Shown piece after piece: positions 7,417-7,610 of a stretch of DNA of 7,610 nucleotides. The stretch comes from Chitinophagaceae bacterium. Lineage in GTDB: Bacteria; Bacteroidota; Bacteroidia; Chitinophagales; Chitinophagaceae. A model generated the notes under the pieces. That model saw only the letters and a program-made list of their open reading frames with translations. It did no database searches and was not told the origin of the DNA. A program made the position numbers and the translations under genes. The first letter of the stretch is position 1, and each line of letters begins with the position of its first letter. The stretch covers positions 1-7,610 of the forward strand of contig JAEUVL010000269.1 of the NCBI GenBank assembly GCA_016786965.1, written 5' to 3'.

Positions 7417-7487
7417 AGGTCCCGAGCGGATTCGAACCGCTGTACGAGCTTTTGCAGAGCTCTGCCTAGCCACTCGGCCACAGGACC
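7417..7487 (-). tRNA. tRNA-Cys (anticodon GCA)
   Basis: This is a full 71-nt cloverleaf. The acceptor GGTCCTG (7487-7481) pairs with CGGGACC (7424-7418), with one U-G wobble. The D-arm is GCC/GGC. The anticodon stem GAGCT/AGCTC closes the loop CTGCAAA, with anticodon GCA at 7455-7453. The T-arm is AGCGG/CCGCT around TTCGAAT. The discriminator base is U (7417), as cysteinyl-tRNA synthetase expects. CCA is not encoded (CTG follows), so the 3' CCA must be added after transcription. It carries cysteine for UGC and UGU codons. It appears to be transcribed alone, from a promoter near 7541-7548 to the terminator at 7383-7413. Confidence 0.97.
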
Positions 7488-7610
7488 ATTCTTATTTCAG
7501 AATTCAGATATAAGATTTTAGATTTGAACCTGAAAGGTCGCAAATATACATTTTTTACCCAATCACCAGCCAATAAACAGTAAAAAACATGAGCCGGATA
7601 GCTGAATCTG
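7488..7610. other. tRNA leader and window end, no supported gene
   Basis: The tRNA leader includes an A/T-rich word patch at 7498-7528 (AGATATAAGATTTTAGATTT). An ATG at 7589-7591 opens a plus-strand frame that runs off the window after seven codons (MSRIAES). It overlaps no visible ribosome-binding site and cannot be judged. A minus-strand gene tail is equally possible, but no frame is distinctive. Confidence 0.5.
7541..7573 (-). promoter_or_regulatory. Promoter of tRNA-Cys (Bacteroidota type)
   Basis: On the minus strand, TATATTTG (7548-7541) is a perfect match to the -7 consensus TAnnTTTG. A TTG (7573-7571) stands 22 bases upstream, near the place expected for the -33 element. Transcription would begin around 7534-7536, leaving a 5' leader of a little under 50 bases before the mature tRNA end at 7487. 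The -7 match is strong and the -33 match is weak. Confidence 0.65.

Noticed and set aside
7315..7521. Plus-strand ORF of 68 codons after the giant gene
   Set aside because: It reads antisense through the intact tRNA-Cys and its terminator, and the frame is open by chance.
7589..7610. Start of a new plus-strand gene (MSRIAES...)
   Set aside because: Only seven codons are visible and there is no clear ribosome-binding site. It lies just upstream of the tRNA promoter elements, so it cannot be supported.

Overview
The window looks like chromosomal DNA of a Bacteroidota bacterium, probably of the Chitinophagales. Three things suggest this. The one large gene encodes a secreted, modular beta-helix protein of the type common in that phylum. 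A good match to the Bacteroidota -7 promoter element (TAnnTTTG) stands upstream of a tRNA gene. The intergenic DNA carries the short A/T-rich word repeats often seen in these genomes. The taxonomic call is inference from style, not from a marker gene.

Layout. Positions 1-445 hold no gene I can support. They carry a pair of direct repeats set exactly 80 bp apart, a third partial copy, and patches of AAATTCCC and AAACATT words. Positions 446-7249 (+) are one giant gene for a protein of 2267 residues. In order it has a signal peptide, a beta-sandwich head, a fibronectin type III-like domain, a first right-handed beta-helix unit, an Ig-like spacer, a second beta-helix unit built on the same plan, another beta domain, an Ig-like domain with a Cys pair, and a short C-terminal beta cap. 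I see no catalytic signature, so the role is most likely cell-surface or extracellular (adhesion, matrix or glycan contact), but this is not shown.

Positions 7250-7382 contain no CDS. They include a 77-bp stretch that resembles a decayed tRNA on the minus strand. Positions 7417-7487 (-) are an intact tRNA-Cys (GCA) with its own promoter upstream (around 7541-7548) and a clear intrinsic terminator downstream (7383-7413). It converges on the giant gene. Positions 7488-7610 hold the tRNA leader and promoter, and no supported gene.

The most interesting material is the internal duplication inside the giant protein, with matching landmarks in both units, and the repeat-rich leader in front of it. 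I found no CRISPR array, insertion sequence, defence system or toxin-antitoxin pair.
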